Positions 9,259-20,127 of a DNA stretch of 64,000 nt are shown in pieces. The notes beneath the pieces are model-generated. The model ran no database searches. It was not told the origin of the DNA and was given only the letters and a program-made list of their open reading frames with translations. Numbering within the stretch: position 1 is the stretch's first letter; every line of letters starts with the position of its first letter. Location of the stretch: NCBI RefSeq assembly GCF_963676275.1, contig NZ_OY781091.1:2644775-2708774 (forward strand). The letters are read 5' to 3'. Source of the DNA: an uncultured Cohaesibacter sp. Lineage in GTDB: Bacteria > Pseudomonadota > Alphaproteobacteria > Rhizobiales > Cohaesibacteraceae. The position numbers and the translations under genes are program-made.

Positions 9259-10302
9259 TTACAGAGGCATGTAAATATCGGTCCAGAGCTCGGATTCATC
9301 CGGCTCGGGATTGGTCTGGGCGAAGTCAGCAGAATCGGAGACGATTGCGCGAATATCCTTGTCGATGGCTTTCAGCTCATCTTCGCTGGCAAGACCGCCA
9401 TCAATCAGACGCTGACGCACCTGCTCGATCGGATCATGCTCATTGCGCATTTTCTGCACTTCTTCCTTGGAACGATATTTCGCCGGGTCGGACATGGAAT
9501 GCCCGCGATAGCGATAGGTGATCATTTCGAGGATGTAAGGCCCCTTGCCTTCGCGCGCCCATTCGATGGCACGTTCGGCAGCGGCCATGACGGCACGCAC
9601 ATCCATACCGTCGACCTGCTCGCCCGGAATACCGAAGGAGATACCGCGCTGGGACAGATCGGTGTTGGAAGAAGAACGCTCGATCGAGGTTCCCATGCCA
9701 TATTTATTATTCTCGATCACATAGATCGCAGGCAGGTTCCAGAGCTTGGCCATGTTGAAGCTTTCATAGACCTGACCCTGGTTGGATGCGCCGTCGCCCA
9801 TATAAATGAAGGAGACATTGTCATTGCCACGATATTTGTTGGCAAAAGCAAGACCGGTGCCGATGGACACCTGAGCGCCAACGATGCCGTGACCGCCAAA
9901 GAAATTCTTCTCGCGGCTGAACATGTGCATCGAGCCGCCCTTGCCTTTGGAATAGCCGTCCTTGCGACCGGTCAGCTCGGCCATGACCCCTTTGGGATCC
10001 ATGTCACAGGCCAGCATGTGACCGTGATCGCGATAGGAGGTGACGACCTGATCGCCTTCCTTGGCAGCCATCTGCATGCCGACAACGACCGCTTCCTGCC
10101 CGATATACAGGTGACAGAAACCGCCGATCATGCCCATACCATAGAGCTGACCAGCTTTTTCCTCGAAACGGCGGATCAGCAACATTTCACGATAGGCGTG
10201 AAGTTCCTGATCCTTATCAAATTCAACGATTGTGCGATTTACCGGGGTACGGGATGACCCCTTCGCCGCCTTCTTGGCGGTGCCAGACGCGGATGCTGCC
10301 AT
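9259..10302 (-). CDS. pdhA: Pyruvate dehydrogenase E1 alpha
   Basis: Alpha subunit of E1, which decarboxylates pyruvate with thiamine diphosphate. The 347-residue product contains the TPP motif GDGASNQGQVYES with following NNKYGMGTS, and the phosphorylation-loop region YRYRGHSMSDPAKYRSKEE. I place the start at the ATG at 10302 because AGGGAG sits seven bases before it; a longer frame from 10332 has no good ribosome site. The Lys/Ala-rich N-terminus is typical of rhizobial homologues. First gene of the pdhABC-lpdA unit. Confidence 0.97.
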   Translation of the reverse strand: MAASASGTAKKAAKGSSRTPVNRTIVEFDKDQELHAYREMLLIRRFEEKAGQLYGMGMIGGFCHLYIGQEAVVVGMQMAAKEGDQVVTSYRDHGHMLACDMDPKGVMAELTGRKDGYSKGKGGSMHMFSREKNFFGGHGIVGAQVSIGTGLAFANKYRGNDNVSFIYMGDGASNQGQVYESFNMAKLWNLPAIYVIENNKYGMGTSIERSSSNTDLSQRGISFGIPGEQVDGMDVRAVMAAAERAIEWAREGKGPYILEMITYRYRGHSMSDPAKYRSKEEVQKMRNEHDPIEQVRQRLIDGGLASEDELKAIDKDIRAIVSDSADFAQTNPEPDESELWTDIYMPL

Positions 10303-10476
10303 TTTGCTGCTCCCTAAAGCGTTTCCATGCATGTAGAATAATTTAGGGAGTTCTAATCTGCAATTGAAGATCGCGCGCGTAATCCACCGAAAAATAGCGC
10401 TTAACAGATTGATTTAACGACACAAAACCAATTTAACTTGATTTCAGTTAAAAAAAATCCGTCACCCAGATTCAGG

Positions 10477-10788
10477 TTAATTATTGAAAATCACGATTTC
10501 GTTAGGATCAGCAACATCGAGATAGGCACGCGCCCGCTCGTCCATCATGTCAGGATCGAGAGTTTCCTTGCGAAACAGGGCAATGCGATGCTCCTCGGCT
10601 TCACGTATATAGCGCAAGGAGAGCAGATCTGCCTCCAGCGCATCGGCCCTCACCTTCATGTCGGCAAGGGCATAGACACCAAAGCTGCCATGCAGCGTAT
10701 GGTACACAAAATAGGCGAGAATTAACAGGAAAAAGAAAGGGAGCACCAGCTGGCGCAATACAGAATTTTTTCTTTGGCGAGTTGCCAT
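10477..10788 (-). CDS. ftsB: FtsB/DivIC-type septum initiator
   Basis: Small bitopic division protein that links FtsL and FtsQ in the divisome. The 103-residue product has a short basic cytoplasmic end (MATRQRKNSVLRQ), one membrane segment (LVLPFFFLLILAYFVYH) and a periplasmic coiled coil (ADMKVRADALEADLLSLRYIREAEEHR), followed by ETLDPDMMDERAR, typical of the family. The start at 10788 is chosen because a longer frame has only poorly conserved residues and AGGGTG precedes this ATG. In relatives it lies between eno and pdhA; here eno is separated by a 5 kb block. Confidence 0.85.
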   Translation of the reverse strand: MATRQRKNSVLRQLVLPFFFLLILAYFVYHTLHGSFGVYALADMKVRADALEADLLSLRYIREAEEHRIALFRKETLDPDMMDERARAYLDVADPNEIVIFNN

Positions 10789-11194
10789 ACCGTACACCCT
10801 ACACATTCGGTTATCAGGCAGTACGCAAAACCCTTTCTGCCTGACACGTGTACTATTTAGCCCCCTTAGCGTTAACAAACGCTTTCCAAAAACCGGTCAT
10901 ATCGATTTTTCGCGCATTTTTTTGGTATATGAAACGTTAATCAATTCAATAAGTTAATGAAAAATTTACAAAAGCAGAAACATTTCCTTCAAGTCATTAC
11001 CCGATAGTCCAACAACAACAGGCAACAGGGAGCCCCATCCATTTTAAGACTGGACTACCGGCTTTTGACCTTGATCCCACAGCGGCTTCAGCCCAAAAGT
11101 AGAAACAGCAAATGCAGCAGATGCATGAGGCCGAAGCCATATCGGTTTTCGTCTCTCATCTGAAGACAGCCAAGCATATTATCGGGGCCACCAG
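10789..11194. other. Intergenic region between ftsB and ubiD
   Basis: Divergent promoter region of 406 bases, AT-rich near the ftsB side. I see no hairpin, RNA gene or convincing operator. Confidence 0.4.
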
Positions 11195-12697
11195 ATGCAT
11201 ATTCACAGCAGACGCCTGCCAATTTTCACCGATCTGCGCGACTTCATCAAATATTGCGAAGACCATGGCGAACTGATCCGCATTTCAGAACCTGTCAGCA
11301 TGAAGTTGCAGGCAACGGAATTGCAAAGGCGCGTCATGATGAAGAATGGCCCCGCCCTGTTGCTTGAAAAGCCGATCCGTTCAGACGGCACCCCGAGCAG
11401 CATGCCAGCGCTCATCAACCTGTTCGGAACTGTTAGGCGCGTTGCCTGGTCGCTTGGCTGCCAAGAGGATGAACTCATCTCCTTTGGCGAGTTCCTCGCC
11501 TATCTGCGCCAGCCCCAGCCACCGGAGCGGTCCGAGATCCTTCCTGCCATCGGCCCTCTGCTCAAGGCCGCAACGAGCCTGCGCGGCAAGATCCAGAGCA
11601 AGGCCCCCTGTCAGGAAGTCACTCATATTGAAGAGGCAATCGACCTTGATAGCCTGCCGATCCAGACCTGCTGGCCCGAAGAGCCCGCCCCGCTCATCAC
11701 TTGGCCGATTGTCATCACCAAACCGGCCGACAGCGACGAGATCAAGGGCTATAACTGGGGCGTCTATCGCATTCAGCAGGCCAGCAAAAACAGCCTGATC
11801 ATGCGCTGGCTGGAAAATCGCGGTGGCGCGGCCCATTTCCGCCAATGGAAGGCCAAGGGTGAAGATATGCCCATTGCCATCGCCATTGGCAGCGACCCGG
11901 CCACCATCATGGGGGCCGTCACCCCCATTCCTGAAACATTGAGCGAAGCCCAATTCTCCGGCCTGTTCCGCGGCAAACCAACGCAACTGGTGAAAGCCAG
12001 AACCCAACCCATTCTCGTACCCGCCAACGCGGAAATCGTCATTGAAGGCACGGTATCAGCAACAGAGACCCTGCCCGAAGGCCCCTATGGTGACCATACC
12101 GGCTATTATAATGCCGTGGAGCACTTCCCGAAGGTGACAGTGACTGCCATCACCCACCGCAAGGATCCGATTTATCTCTCCACCTATACCGGACGCGCAC
12201 CAGACGAGCCCTCGGTCATTTCCGAAGCGCTCAACGATGTCTTCATGCCCCTTGTCAGGCAGGCCTTTCCCGAAGTCGTCGACTGCTGGCTGCCACCGGA
12301 AACAGCTTCCTATCGCGTTGCGGTTATTTCCATCAACAAGCGCTATGCCGGTCAGGCCCGGCGGGTCATGATGGGCATGTGGTCGATGCTGCCCCAATTC
12401 AACATGACCAAGCTGATCATCGTGGTGGATTCCCATATCAATGCCCGCAGCTGGGAAGATGTCATGTGGGCCGTCGCCACCAAGACAGACCCCGGCCGCG
12501 ATCTTCTGCAAGTGGATAATACCCCGATCGACTATCTCGATTTCGCCTCGCCTCTGGAAGGCCTTGGCGGTAAACTGGGCATTGACGCGACTGACAAGAT
12601 TGGCTCGGAAACCGCCCGTGAATGGGGACGGGAGCTGAAAATGGATCCCCAGACCCATCAGGATGTCGACGCACTGATCGAGAAACTCGGCCTCTAG
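11195..12697 (+). CDS. ubiD: UbiD-family prenylated-FMN decarboxylase
   Basis: Non-oxidative (de)carboxylase that uses prenylated FMN. The 500-residue product shows family motifs NWGVYRIQ, EIVIEGTV, the glutamate-rich EGPYGDHTGYYN and the C-terminal TDKIGSE. The best-known substrate is polyprenyl-4-hydroxybenzoate in ubiquinone synthesis, but the family includes decarboxylases for aromatic and unsaturated acids, so the substrate is open. The flavin prenyltransferase that makes its cofactor follows 26 bases downstream. The ribosome site before this ATG is weak (CGGGG). Confidence 0.88.
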   Translation: MHIHSRRLPIFTDLRDFIKYCEDHGELIRISEPVSMKLQATELQRRVMMKNGPALLLEKPIRSDGTPSSMPALINLFGTVRRVAWSLGCQEDELISFGEFLAYLRQPQPPERSEILPAIGPLLKAATSLRGKIQSKAPCQEVTHIEEAIDLDSLPIQTCWPEEPAPLITWPIVITKPADSDEIKGYNWGVYRIQQASKNSLIMRWLENRGGAAHFRQWKAKGEDMPIAIAIGSDPATIMGAVTPIPETLSEAQFSGLFRGKPTQLVKARTQPILVPANAEIVIEGTVSATETLPEGPYGDHTGYYNAVEHFPKVTVTAITHRKDPIYLSTYTGRAPDEPSVISEALNDVFMPLVRQAFPEVVDCWLPPETASYRVAVISINKRYAGQARRVMMGMWSMLPQFNMTKLIIVVDSHINARSWEDVMWAVATKTDPGRDLLQVDNTPIDYLDFASPLEGLGGKLGIDATDKIGSETAREWGRELKMDPQTHQDVDALIEKLGL

Positions 12698-12723
12698 CCG
12701 CACCATCAGGAAAAAGAGCGACC

Positions 12724-13320
12724 ATGCAGAAGACAAGAAAAATCGGCATCGTTATAACCGGCGCATCCGGCTCGCTTCTGGGACTTGGTGCCATGCAGCA
12801 GCTGCACTGCCTGAAAGAAGCCGGCCAGTCGCTGGAGATCCACCTTCTCATCACCGCAGGCGGCTTGACCACCGCCGCGCTGGAACTCAGCCAGCAACAG
12901 ATCGCAGAGCTTGATGGTCTGGCCGATCATCGCCATGATGATCATGATCTCGCGGCCTCCATCGCTTCAGGTTCCAATCCCCTTGACGGCCTACTCTTTG
13001 CGCCCTGCTCCATTCGCAGCATGGCCGCCATAGCCTATTGCCAGACGGACAGGCTGTCGATCCGCGCCGCCGACGTCATACTGAAAGAGCGCCGTAAACT
13101 GGTGCTCGCCCTGCGCGAAACGCCGCTTCATCTGGGCCATATCAAGGCCATGGAACAGGTAACTCTCATGGGCGGCATCATCGCTCCACCGGTTCCTGCA
13201 TTCTATCTCAAGCCCGAAAGCATTGAGGAAATGATCCAGCAAGCAGCGGCGCGATTGCTTTCCCATTTTGATCTGGATGTCAGCCCCATCATGCAACGCT
13301 GGGGCAAGGACGGGCATTGA
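12724..13320 (+). CDS. ubiX: UbiX flavin prenyltransferase
   Basis: Attaches a dimethylallyl group to FMN to make prenylated FMN for UbiD. The 198-residue product has the FMN-binding GIVITGASGSLLG at the N-terminus, APCSIRSMAAIAYCQTD in the middle (compare PCSMKTLAAIA of E. coli UbiX) and RRKLVLALRETPLHLGHI. Start at 12724 is supported by AGGAAAAAGAGCGACC upstream; an open frame extends farther 5' into ubiD but lacks a site. The histidine cluster HRHDDHD (about residue 69) is unusual for the family. Co-transcribed with ubiD. Confidence 0.92.
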   Translation: MQKTRKIGIVITGASGSLLGLGAMQQLHCLKEAGQSLEIHLLITAGGLTTAALELSQQQIAELDGLADHRHDDHDLAASIASGSNPLDGLLFAPCSIRSMAAIAYCQTDRLSIRAADVILKERRKLVLALRETPLHLGHIKAMEQVTLMGGIIAPPVPAFYLKPESIEEMIQQAAARLLSHFDLDVSPIMQRWGKDGH

Positions 13321-13518
13321 CAAATCGCCCACCCCGCCAATTGGCAAGCCTATGGGCCAGCGCTTTACCCTCGCGAGCCTTGGCAAACGCTCCAAAGCTC
13401 TGCAACGATAACGAACCCACCGGCGCGATTATCTTGGTACAAAATCCCTCCGGGGCCTGACATTGCCCGGCCCATTGGCTAAGCTGCCATAAGGCAGGCA
13501 CTTGGCTGGGGGAATGGC

Positions 13519-13833
13519 ATGATGCTTTTACGTCTATTCGGAATAACGCTGGTTGGCTTCTGGCGGCTCATCATCGGCATCATTCTGGGAACCATCCTCT
13601 ATATCTACTGCTTTCTCTATCAGGAGCAGATCTACACCAATGTGCATGCCTTCTCGCGCAACGCCATCGATTGGCTGGACCACCAGCCCTATATTCTCGC
13701 CTATGCCAAATGGTTCGAGCTTCTGAAGATCGACGACAAGCTCTCTTTCGCGCTCTATGTGCTGTTCGGACGTCTGGCATGGATGCTGCTGGAAAGCATC
13801 TGGCTCTTTCTCTATCGCAAGGCAACCCGATAG
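13519..13833 (+). CDS. Small inner-membrane protein, unknown
   Basis: A 104-residue protein not recognised. It has one long N-terminal hydrophobic stretch (FWRLIIGIILGTILYIYCFLY) and a second one near the C-terminus (FALYVLFGRLAWMLLESIWLFLY), with a polar middle rich in aromatic residues. The ATG at 13519 follows GGGGGAATGGC. It stands alone, with about 200 bases before it and 430 after. Confidence 0.6.
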   Translation: MMLLRLFGITLVGFWRLIIGIILGTILYIYCFLYQEQIYTNVHAFSRNAIDWLDHQPYILAYAKWFELLKIDDKLSFALYVLFGRLAWMLLESIWLFLYRKATR

Positions 13834-13845
13834 AAGCGCGAAACA

Positions 13846-13884
13846 CCTCTTCCCAGAGCCTCTTCCCAGAGCCTCTTCCCAGTG
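13846..13884. repeat. 13-base tandem repeat, three copies
   Basis: Three head-to-tail copies of cctcttcccagag; the last copy differs at one base. It begins 12 bases after the stop of the small membrane protein. A looser pyrimidine-rich run follows. Confidence 0.85.
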
Positions 13885-14122
13885 CCTTCTCCCGGCTCCC
13901 CTTCCCGATATTCCGGCGCGATATCCCCTCTCGGCATCCCCGCGCACCATCTACGCTATCATCTGGCCATCATCAGCGCCCGGCAAAGCCCCAACACCCC
14001 GCCATCTTGACAGCTTCATTTCATATTCAAAGAAAAGAATTGATTACATATCAAACGAAACATATTGTCGCATTAGCAGCTCAGGATTGTGCTTGCCAAA
14101 TAAACGTCATTGCGCTAAACAC

Positions 14123-14149
14123 CGCCTTGGTCGGCAGTTCACCAAGGCG
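14123..14149. other. Inverted repeat flanked by direct repeats
   Basis: Nine-base arms CGCCTTGGT and ACCAAGGCG around a nine-base loop. The word gcgctaaac occurs on both sides, at 14112-14120 and 14166-14174. No T tract follows, so terminator function is doubtful. Confidence 0.55.
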
Positions 14150-14264
14150 TCACTGCTTCTTTGAAGCGCTAAACCTGCCGCAAGTTTCAGACCGACACTT
14201 ATCCCGTGCCGCGTCGCAAGAGTGACCACGACTGACAATGATCGGCACAAGTCGAGGATAAGTC

Positions 14265-14819
14265 ATGTCCAGAACCACCCTTCCCTTTGAGGTCGGAGAT
14301 ATCTCTGCCCTTGCCAAATCTCTCAAGAAAGCTTGGGAAAAATCCGAACTGCCGCCGAGCCATGTCGAATGGCTCAACATTTTGGCGCGCGCTGCGGGAT
14401 ACAAGAATTTTCAGCATTACAAGGCCGATCACAATGCGGAGCAGCGCCTCTCGGCCCAGCCACAACCGGCTGAGCAGGCCGATCACGCCCTGATCGAAAA
14501 GGCCCTGCGCCATATCGGCGATGACATCAAACTTCTGCGCTGGCCCGGTCGCGCGTCTCACAGAAGCCTTGTCCTCTGGTGGCTCTGGTCACTTTTCCCG
14601 GCTCACATTTCCCTGACCGAAAAACAGGTCAACACGCTTCTCAAAGCACGCAACAGCTTTGGCGATCATGCCATTCTGCGCCGCGCACTGGTGGATGAGC
14701 AATTTGTTACGCGCTCGCCGGACGGCTCCCGCTATCAGCGCAGGGAAATGCCACCCGAGGCCACTGCCAGACGGTTCATCCAGATCATCAGAATGCGTGA
14801 AAAAGAAGCCTCGGACTGA
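14265..14819 (+). CDS. DUF2087-type protein
   Basis: A 184-residue cytoplasmic protein. The C-terminal half (about 100-165) matches what I know of DUF2087: a short winged-helix-like segment with LVLWWLWSLFP, LTEKQVNTLLKARNSFGDH, ILRRALVDEQFVTRSPDGS. The N-terminal half has a small helical segment including ARAAGYKNFQHYKA, which resembles the glyoxalase-related helical domain seen in other stand-alone proteins. DNA or RNA binding is possible but unproved. The ATG follows GAGGATAAGTC. Confidence 0.7.
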   Translation: MSRTTLPFEVGDISALAKSLKKAWEKSELPPSHVEWLNILARAAGYKNFQHYKADHNAEQRLSAQPQPAEQADHALIEKALRHIGDDIKLLRWPGRASHRSLVLWWLWSLFPAHISLTEKQVNTLLKARNSFGDHAILRRALVDEQFVTRSPDGSRYQRREMPPEATARRFIQIIRMREKEASD

Positions 14820-14969
14820 CCCATTCGGGCCATAACCCCGGCAACCTTGCCGACAGCCAGTATCAGACCACCGTATTTGCAAATTCGCTTTTGCCGCAAC
14901 CGTGCTCAACCAAAGGGTCAATGACGCTTCGCGCGTTTGAGCATATGCGCCTTTTTGAGAAATAGTCCC

Positions 14970-15866
14970 ATGTCAAATCTTCATCAGGTTTCATACCCGG
15001 CCAGCCAGACCGCGCCAACCGCCAAAGGCCTCATCGAATATGCAACAACAGATCCAGTCCGCACCCAGCCCATCCTGACCATTCATGGTGGTATGGGCGG
15101 CTATGATCAGGGTATCCTGCTTGCCAAAGCGGCCATCGATCCCGATCTGGAGCCAGCACCGCTCGCCATATCGAGGCCGGGATATTTGAATTCACCATTG
15201 GCCAGCGCCAAGACACCGGCAGAACAGGCCGATCTTTTCGCCAGCCTTCTTGATCACCTGCAAATCGAGCGCGCAGCCGTCATTGCCATTTCAGCCGGAG
15301 GCCCCTCTGCCATCGAATTTGCCGCCCGTCATGGCGAGCGATGTTCAGCACTCATTCTTGTCTCCTGCTGCGCAGGTCACCTGCCCATCAGGCGCGCCAT
15401 CAGCATGCGGCTAATGCTGATGAACATCCTGACACGATCCGCCAGAGCAACCCGCTGGCTGCAAGCAAAGGCCAAAGCAGATCCGCGCAAGGCGGCAAGC
15501 CGGTCCATCTCCGACCCTGACCTTCTGGAGAGAACCATCGCCAATGAGAAGGCCTGGCCATTGATGCAGGCCCTGCAAGAAAGCGTCATGGACAGGATGG
15601 CACAAAGATTACCCGGAACCATCAATGACACAGAACAATTCAACCAGCCGATGGCGCTGCCCTTTGCTGCGATCCGCTGTCCGACGCTGATAATTCACGG
15701 CGAGAAGGATCCCGTCGTTCCATTCGCCCACGCCAACAACGCCGCCCGATCAATTCAAAAGGCCAAACTTGTGCCGCTGCAAGATGCCGAGCATGTTGCC
15801 CTGTTCACCCATTTGCAGACGGTCCGCAACGAGACTGGTCGCTTCCTTGCCGAAGTGGGCATTTGA
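14970..15866 (+). CDS. Alpha/beta hydrolase
   Basis: A 298-residue soluble hydrolase of unknown substrate. Visible catalytic elements are the oxyanion segment TIHGGMGGYD, the nucleophile elbow AISAGGPS (serine at about 112), the acid in IHGEKDPVVPF and the histidine in DAEHVALF. The small hydrophobic lid (ISMRLMLMNILTRSARATRWLQ) suits a hydrophobic substrate. Start chosen at 14970; a TTG 33 bases earlier keeps the frame but has no site. It is convergent with eno. Confidence 0.85.
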   Translation: MSNLHQVSYPASQTAPTAKGLIEYATTDPVRTQPILTIHGGMGGYDQGILLAKAAIDPDLEPAPLAISRPGYLNSPLASAKTPAEQADLFASLLDHLQIERAAVIAISAGGPSAIEFAARHGERCSALILVSCCAGHLPIRRAISMRLMLMNILTRSARATRWLQAKAKADPRKAASRSISDPDLLERTIANEKAWPLMQALQESVMDRMAQRLPGTINDTEQFNQPMALPFAAIRCPTLIIHGEKDPVVPFAHANNAARSIQKAKLVPLQDAEHVALFTHLQTVRNETGRFLAEVGI

Positions 15867-15883
15867 TACAAATAACCACAAAG

Positions 15884-15915
15884 AAAAAACCGGCGCATCC
15901 TATGGGTGCGCCGGT
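15884..15915 (-). terminator. Terminator of eno
   Basis: Nine-base perfect stem (ACCGGCGCA against TGCGCCGGT, 15889-15897 and 15907-15915) with a T run on the minus strand. It sits 45 bases after the eno stop, between convergent genes. Confidence 0.85.
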
Positions 15916-15960
15916 CGAAATTTTCAAAGCCTGAACCCAAAGGGTTCAACCAGCCCGTTC

Positions 15961-17721
<1,761 letters not shown>

Positions 17722-18720
17722 ATGAGGTGTCCCCCTTTGCCCCAATTGATTATCACCAACGGCGATCAGGCCGCCGACCTTCTCGCAAAAGCCGGTATCG
17801 GCGATGAGATCCTGCCTTGGCGGGACATTCTGCATGAAGGTCCGGTGCCTGATGCGGATGACACCTTATTTGCAACCCTGCGCGCCCGCACTCTGGCCGA
17901 TGGTCATGTTGTCACTGCAGAGATGGTACAAAAGGATTTCAAAAGACGGCTGGAGCTTCTGAGCAATCATCAGCAGTTTGAAAAGATCGAGCTGTGGTTT
18001 GAACATGATCTCTATGACCAACTGCAAATCCTGCAAATTCTGGACATGCTCAGCCGCTTCGGGCGCATCAACAATGTCACCATCGTGCAATCTCCGGCTT
18101 ATCTGAGCATGCAGTCCGTAGACAGGATCGGCAAATTGCGAGAATTGTCCTTGCCGGTTCTGGACAGGATGTTCGCCTTTGCCTCCCGCACATGGAAGGC
18201 CTATATCGGCGACGGGCCGGAAGCCATCAACGCAATCCGCCTTGACCCGATCCCCGGCTTCCCCTTCATGGGACAGGCCCTCTTGCGCCTCTTGCAGGAA
18301 CTGCCCGGCGCAGACGGTCTCTCGCGCACAGAAAGGCAGATCCTCTATCGCCTCAATCGCGGCGTCAATCGCCCCGGCATGCTGTTCGCTCAGGTCCTGA
18401 ATATGGAAGAAGCCGCTTTTCTCGGCGACTGGAGCTTCTTCCGTATTCTCTCCGGCCTGCAATTCTGCACGCGACCAGCTCTGAGCGGACTACCGCAGGA
18501 ATTCCAGCCGCGCATTTTCTCCGATGACAAACAGCGCAAGGAATTCATCACCTCGCGCCTGAATATCACCGATTTTGGCAAAAGCCTGCTCGATCATCAG
18601 ACCGACCATATAGCAGAAAATGGCCTACACCGCTGGTGGGGAGGAACCGAACTGACCACGGCCAATCATTGGCGCTGGCAGGATGAAGGCGAAATGCTCA
18701 GCCATCACCGGGCAGCCTGA
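17722..18720 (+). CDS. DUF1835-domain protein
   Basis: A 332-residue protein. The first 110 residues match DUF1835 (LIITNGDQAADLLAKAG, ILPWRDILHEGPVP, WFEHDLYDQLQILQIL). The C-terminal half is helical and ends with WWGGTELTTANHWRWQ, typical of the longer alphaproteobacterial members. Function is unknown; the middle (LSRTERQILYRLNRGV) may be a winged helix. The real start may be TTG at 17737 rather than ATG at 17722, because GAGGTG lies seven bases before the TTG. Confidence 0.8.
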   Translation: MRCPPLPQLIITNGDQAADLLAKAGIGDEILPWRDILHEGPVPDADDTLFATLRARTLADGHVVTAEMVQKDFKRRLELLSNHQQFEKIELWFEHDLYDQLQILQILDMLSRFGRINNVTIVQSPAYLSMQSVDRIGKLRELSLPVLDRMFAFASRTWKAYIGDGPEAINAIRLDPIPGFPFMGQALLRLLQELPGADGLSRTERQILYRLNRGVNRPGMLFAQVLNMEEAAFLGDWSFFRILSGLQFCTRPALSGLPQEFQPRIFSDDKQRKEFITSRLNITDFGKSLLDHQTDHIAENGLHRWWGGTELTTANHWRWQDEGEMLSHHRAA

Positions 18721-18737
18721 GGGCTGAAAGCGTGACA

Positions 18738-18771
18738 AGAAAAAGGGTGCCGGAAAATCCTCCCGACACCC
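18738..18771 (-). terminator. Terminator of the small membrane protein gene
   Basis: On the minus strand, GGGTGTCGG pairs with CCGGCACCC (one G-T pair) and is followed by a TTTTT run. It lies about 45 bases after the stop of the 18816-18995 gene. Confidence 0.7.
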
Positions 18772-18815
18772 ATTCTCACCACCATTTATTTCGATTTTGC
18801 CGCTCGCGGCCCCAA

Positions 18816-18995
18816 TCATCCGCGGGTAACAAACACCAGACTTACCAGCGAGGCAAAAGTCATGAACAACGCCGGAGCGATGATCGCAGCATAGCCCCAA
18901 GTCGCGATCGAATACCCCCAGACGCCCAGCAACAGGATAATGCCAACCAGCAGGATGTTGCTCAGTCTGGTTTCCGACGATTTCACTTCGCTCAT
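18816..18995 (-). CDS. Small two-segment membrane protein, unknown
   Basis: A 59-residue protein with two hydrophobic segments (LSNILLVGIILLLGVWGYSIA and AAIIAPALFMTFASLVSLVFV) and a charged N-terminus (MSEVKSSETR). The ATG at 18995 is preceded by GCGGAGACATCAT, a better site than the ATG at 19013. It has its own terminator. I do not recognise the family. Confidence 0.65.
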   Translation of the reverse strand: MSEVKSSETRLSNILLVGIILLLGVWGYSIATWGYAAIIAPALFMTFASLVSLVFVTRG

Positions 18996-19180
18996 ATGAT
19001 GTCTCCGCTTCATTGCCGCGCCTTTTCTGGCGCTGTCTCATAATCTCCTGCCGGGTAATATATGAATTAGTACGTACACGTCCAGATACGCAAAAGACGT
19101 GAGGCAATTTGACGCAGATCAAATTTGAAGCAAATCCGGAAGCGCTTCCCGAAAGCAGCAATTGCCTTCTTGCGGCCAAT

Positions 19181-19203
19181 AAAAAACCGGGGCTTGGCCC
19201 CGG
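19181..19203 (-). terminator. Terminator of kdsA
   Basis: CCGGGG/CCCCGG stem with a five-base loop, followed on the minus strand by six T. It is 68 bases after the kdsA stop. Confidence 0.75.
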
Positions 19204-19204
19204 C

Positions 19205-19230
19205 TCTGCTATTCTGATCTGCTATTCTGA
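19205..19230. repeat. 13-base tandem duplication
   Basis: Two adjacent exact copies of tctgctattctga, immediately between the terminator and the kdsA stop region. Confidence 0.8.
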
Positions 19231-19270
19231 TGAGCGAAATAACGCCCAGCTTCAGGCCATTGCGCCCGCT

Positions 19271-20101
19271 TCAGGCCTTTGCAATAGCGTCAAATTTCTG
19301 CAACTTGGCCAACAGGCTTTCAAGTTCCCTGATCGGCACCATATTCGGCCCATCACTCGGCGCCTTGTCCGGATCCTCGTGGGTTTCGATAAAGACACCG
19401 GCAACCCCGACGGCGACGGCGGCTCTGGCCAGAACCGGAACAAACTCGCGCTGTCCACCAGATGTTTCGCCCTGCCCGCCCGGCTGCTGCACCGAATGCG
19501 TGGCATCGAAAATGACCGGCGCACCGGTCTGGGCCATGATAGGCAGACCGCGCATGTCGGTTACAAGCGTGTTATAGCCGAATGATGTGCCACGGTCCGT
19601 CAGCATGACATTGCCATTGCCGCTATCGACGATTTTTGCCGCAACATTTCTCATGTCCCAAGGCGCCAGAAACTGGCCTTTCTTGACATTGATCACGGCA
19701 CCGGTCTTGGCAGCGGCGACCAGCAGATCGGTCTGGCGGCAAAGAAAGGCCGGAATCTGCAGAATATCGACGACTTCGGCAACAGCAGCGCATTGCCCCG
19801 GCTCGTGAATATCGGTCACAACCGGCATACCGAATTTTTCCTTGATCTCGGCGAATACCGGCAGCGCCTTGTCGATGCCGATGCCGCGCTGCGATTTCAG
19901 GCTCGTGCGGTTGGCTTTGTCAAAGGACGATTTATAGACAATGCCGATATTGAGCTTGTCCGAAATTTCCTTGAGCGCTGCGGCCATTTCAAGCGCATGA
20001 TCGCGGCTTTCCATCTGGCAGGGCCCGGCCATGACAGCCAGAGGCAGATGATTGCCAAAGCGGACAGATCCCGCCGAAACAACTTTATTGGGTTCAGTCA
20101 T
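19271..20101 (-). CDS. kdsA: 3-deoxy-8-phosphooctulonate synthase
   Basis: Condenses phosphoenolpyruvate with arabinose 5-phosphate to make KDO-8-phosphate for lipopolysaccharide. The 276-residue product has MAGPCQMESRDHALEMA, YKSSFDKANRTS, VVTDIHEPGQCAAVAEVVD, LQIPAFLCRQTDL and VIFDATHSVQQPGGQ, all family hallmarks. I start at 20101 (length near the usual 280 and GAGTGAG upstream) rather than at 20146, which would overlap the VOC gene. It lies 26 bases after the VOC gene and is probably co-transcribed with it. Confidence 0.97.
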   Translation of the reverse strand: MTEPNKVVSAGSVRFGNHLPLAVMAGPCQMESRDHALEMAAALKEISDKLNIGIVYKSSFDKANRTSLKSQRGIGIDKALPVFAEIKEKFGMPVVTDIHEPGQCAAVAEVVDILQIPAFLCRQTDLLVAAAKTGAVINVKKGQFLAPWDMRNVAAKIVDSGNGNVMLTDRGTSFGYNTLVTDMRGLPIMAQTGAPVIFDATHSVQQPGGQGETSGGQREFVPVLARAAVAVGVAGVFIETHEDPDKAPSDGPNMVPIRELESLLAKLQKFDAIAKA

Positions 20102-20127
20102 CGATAAACTCACTCTTGATATGGCGA

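Larger units (their letters stand above)
13834..14264. other. Intergenic region with repeats
   Basis: This 431-base stretch holds a triple 13-base tandem repeat at its left end and an inverted repeat near 14123-14149. Open frames across it are proline/serine-rich and look non-coding. The right end carries the promoter of the DUF2087 gene. Confidence 0.4.
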
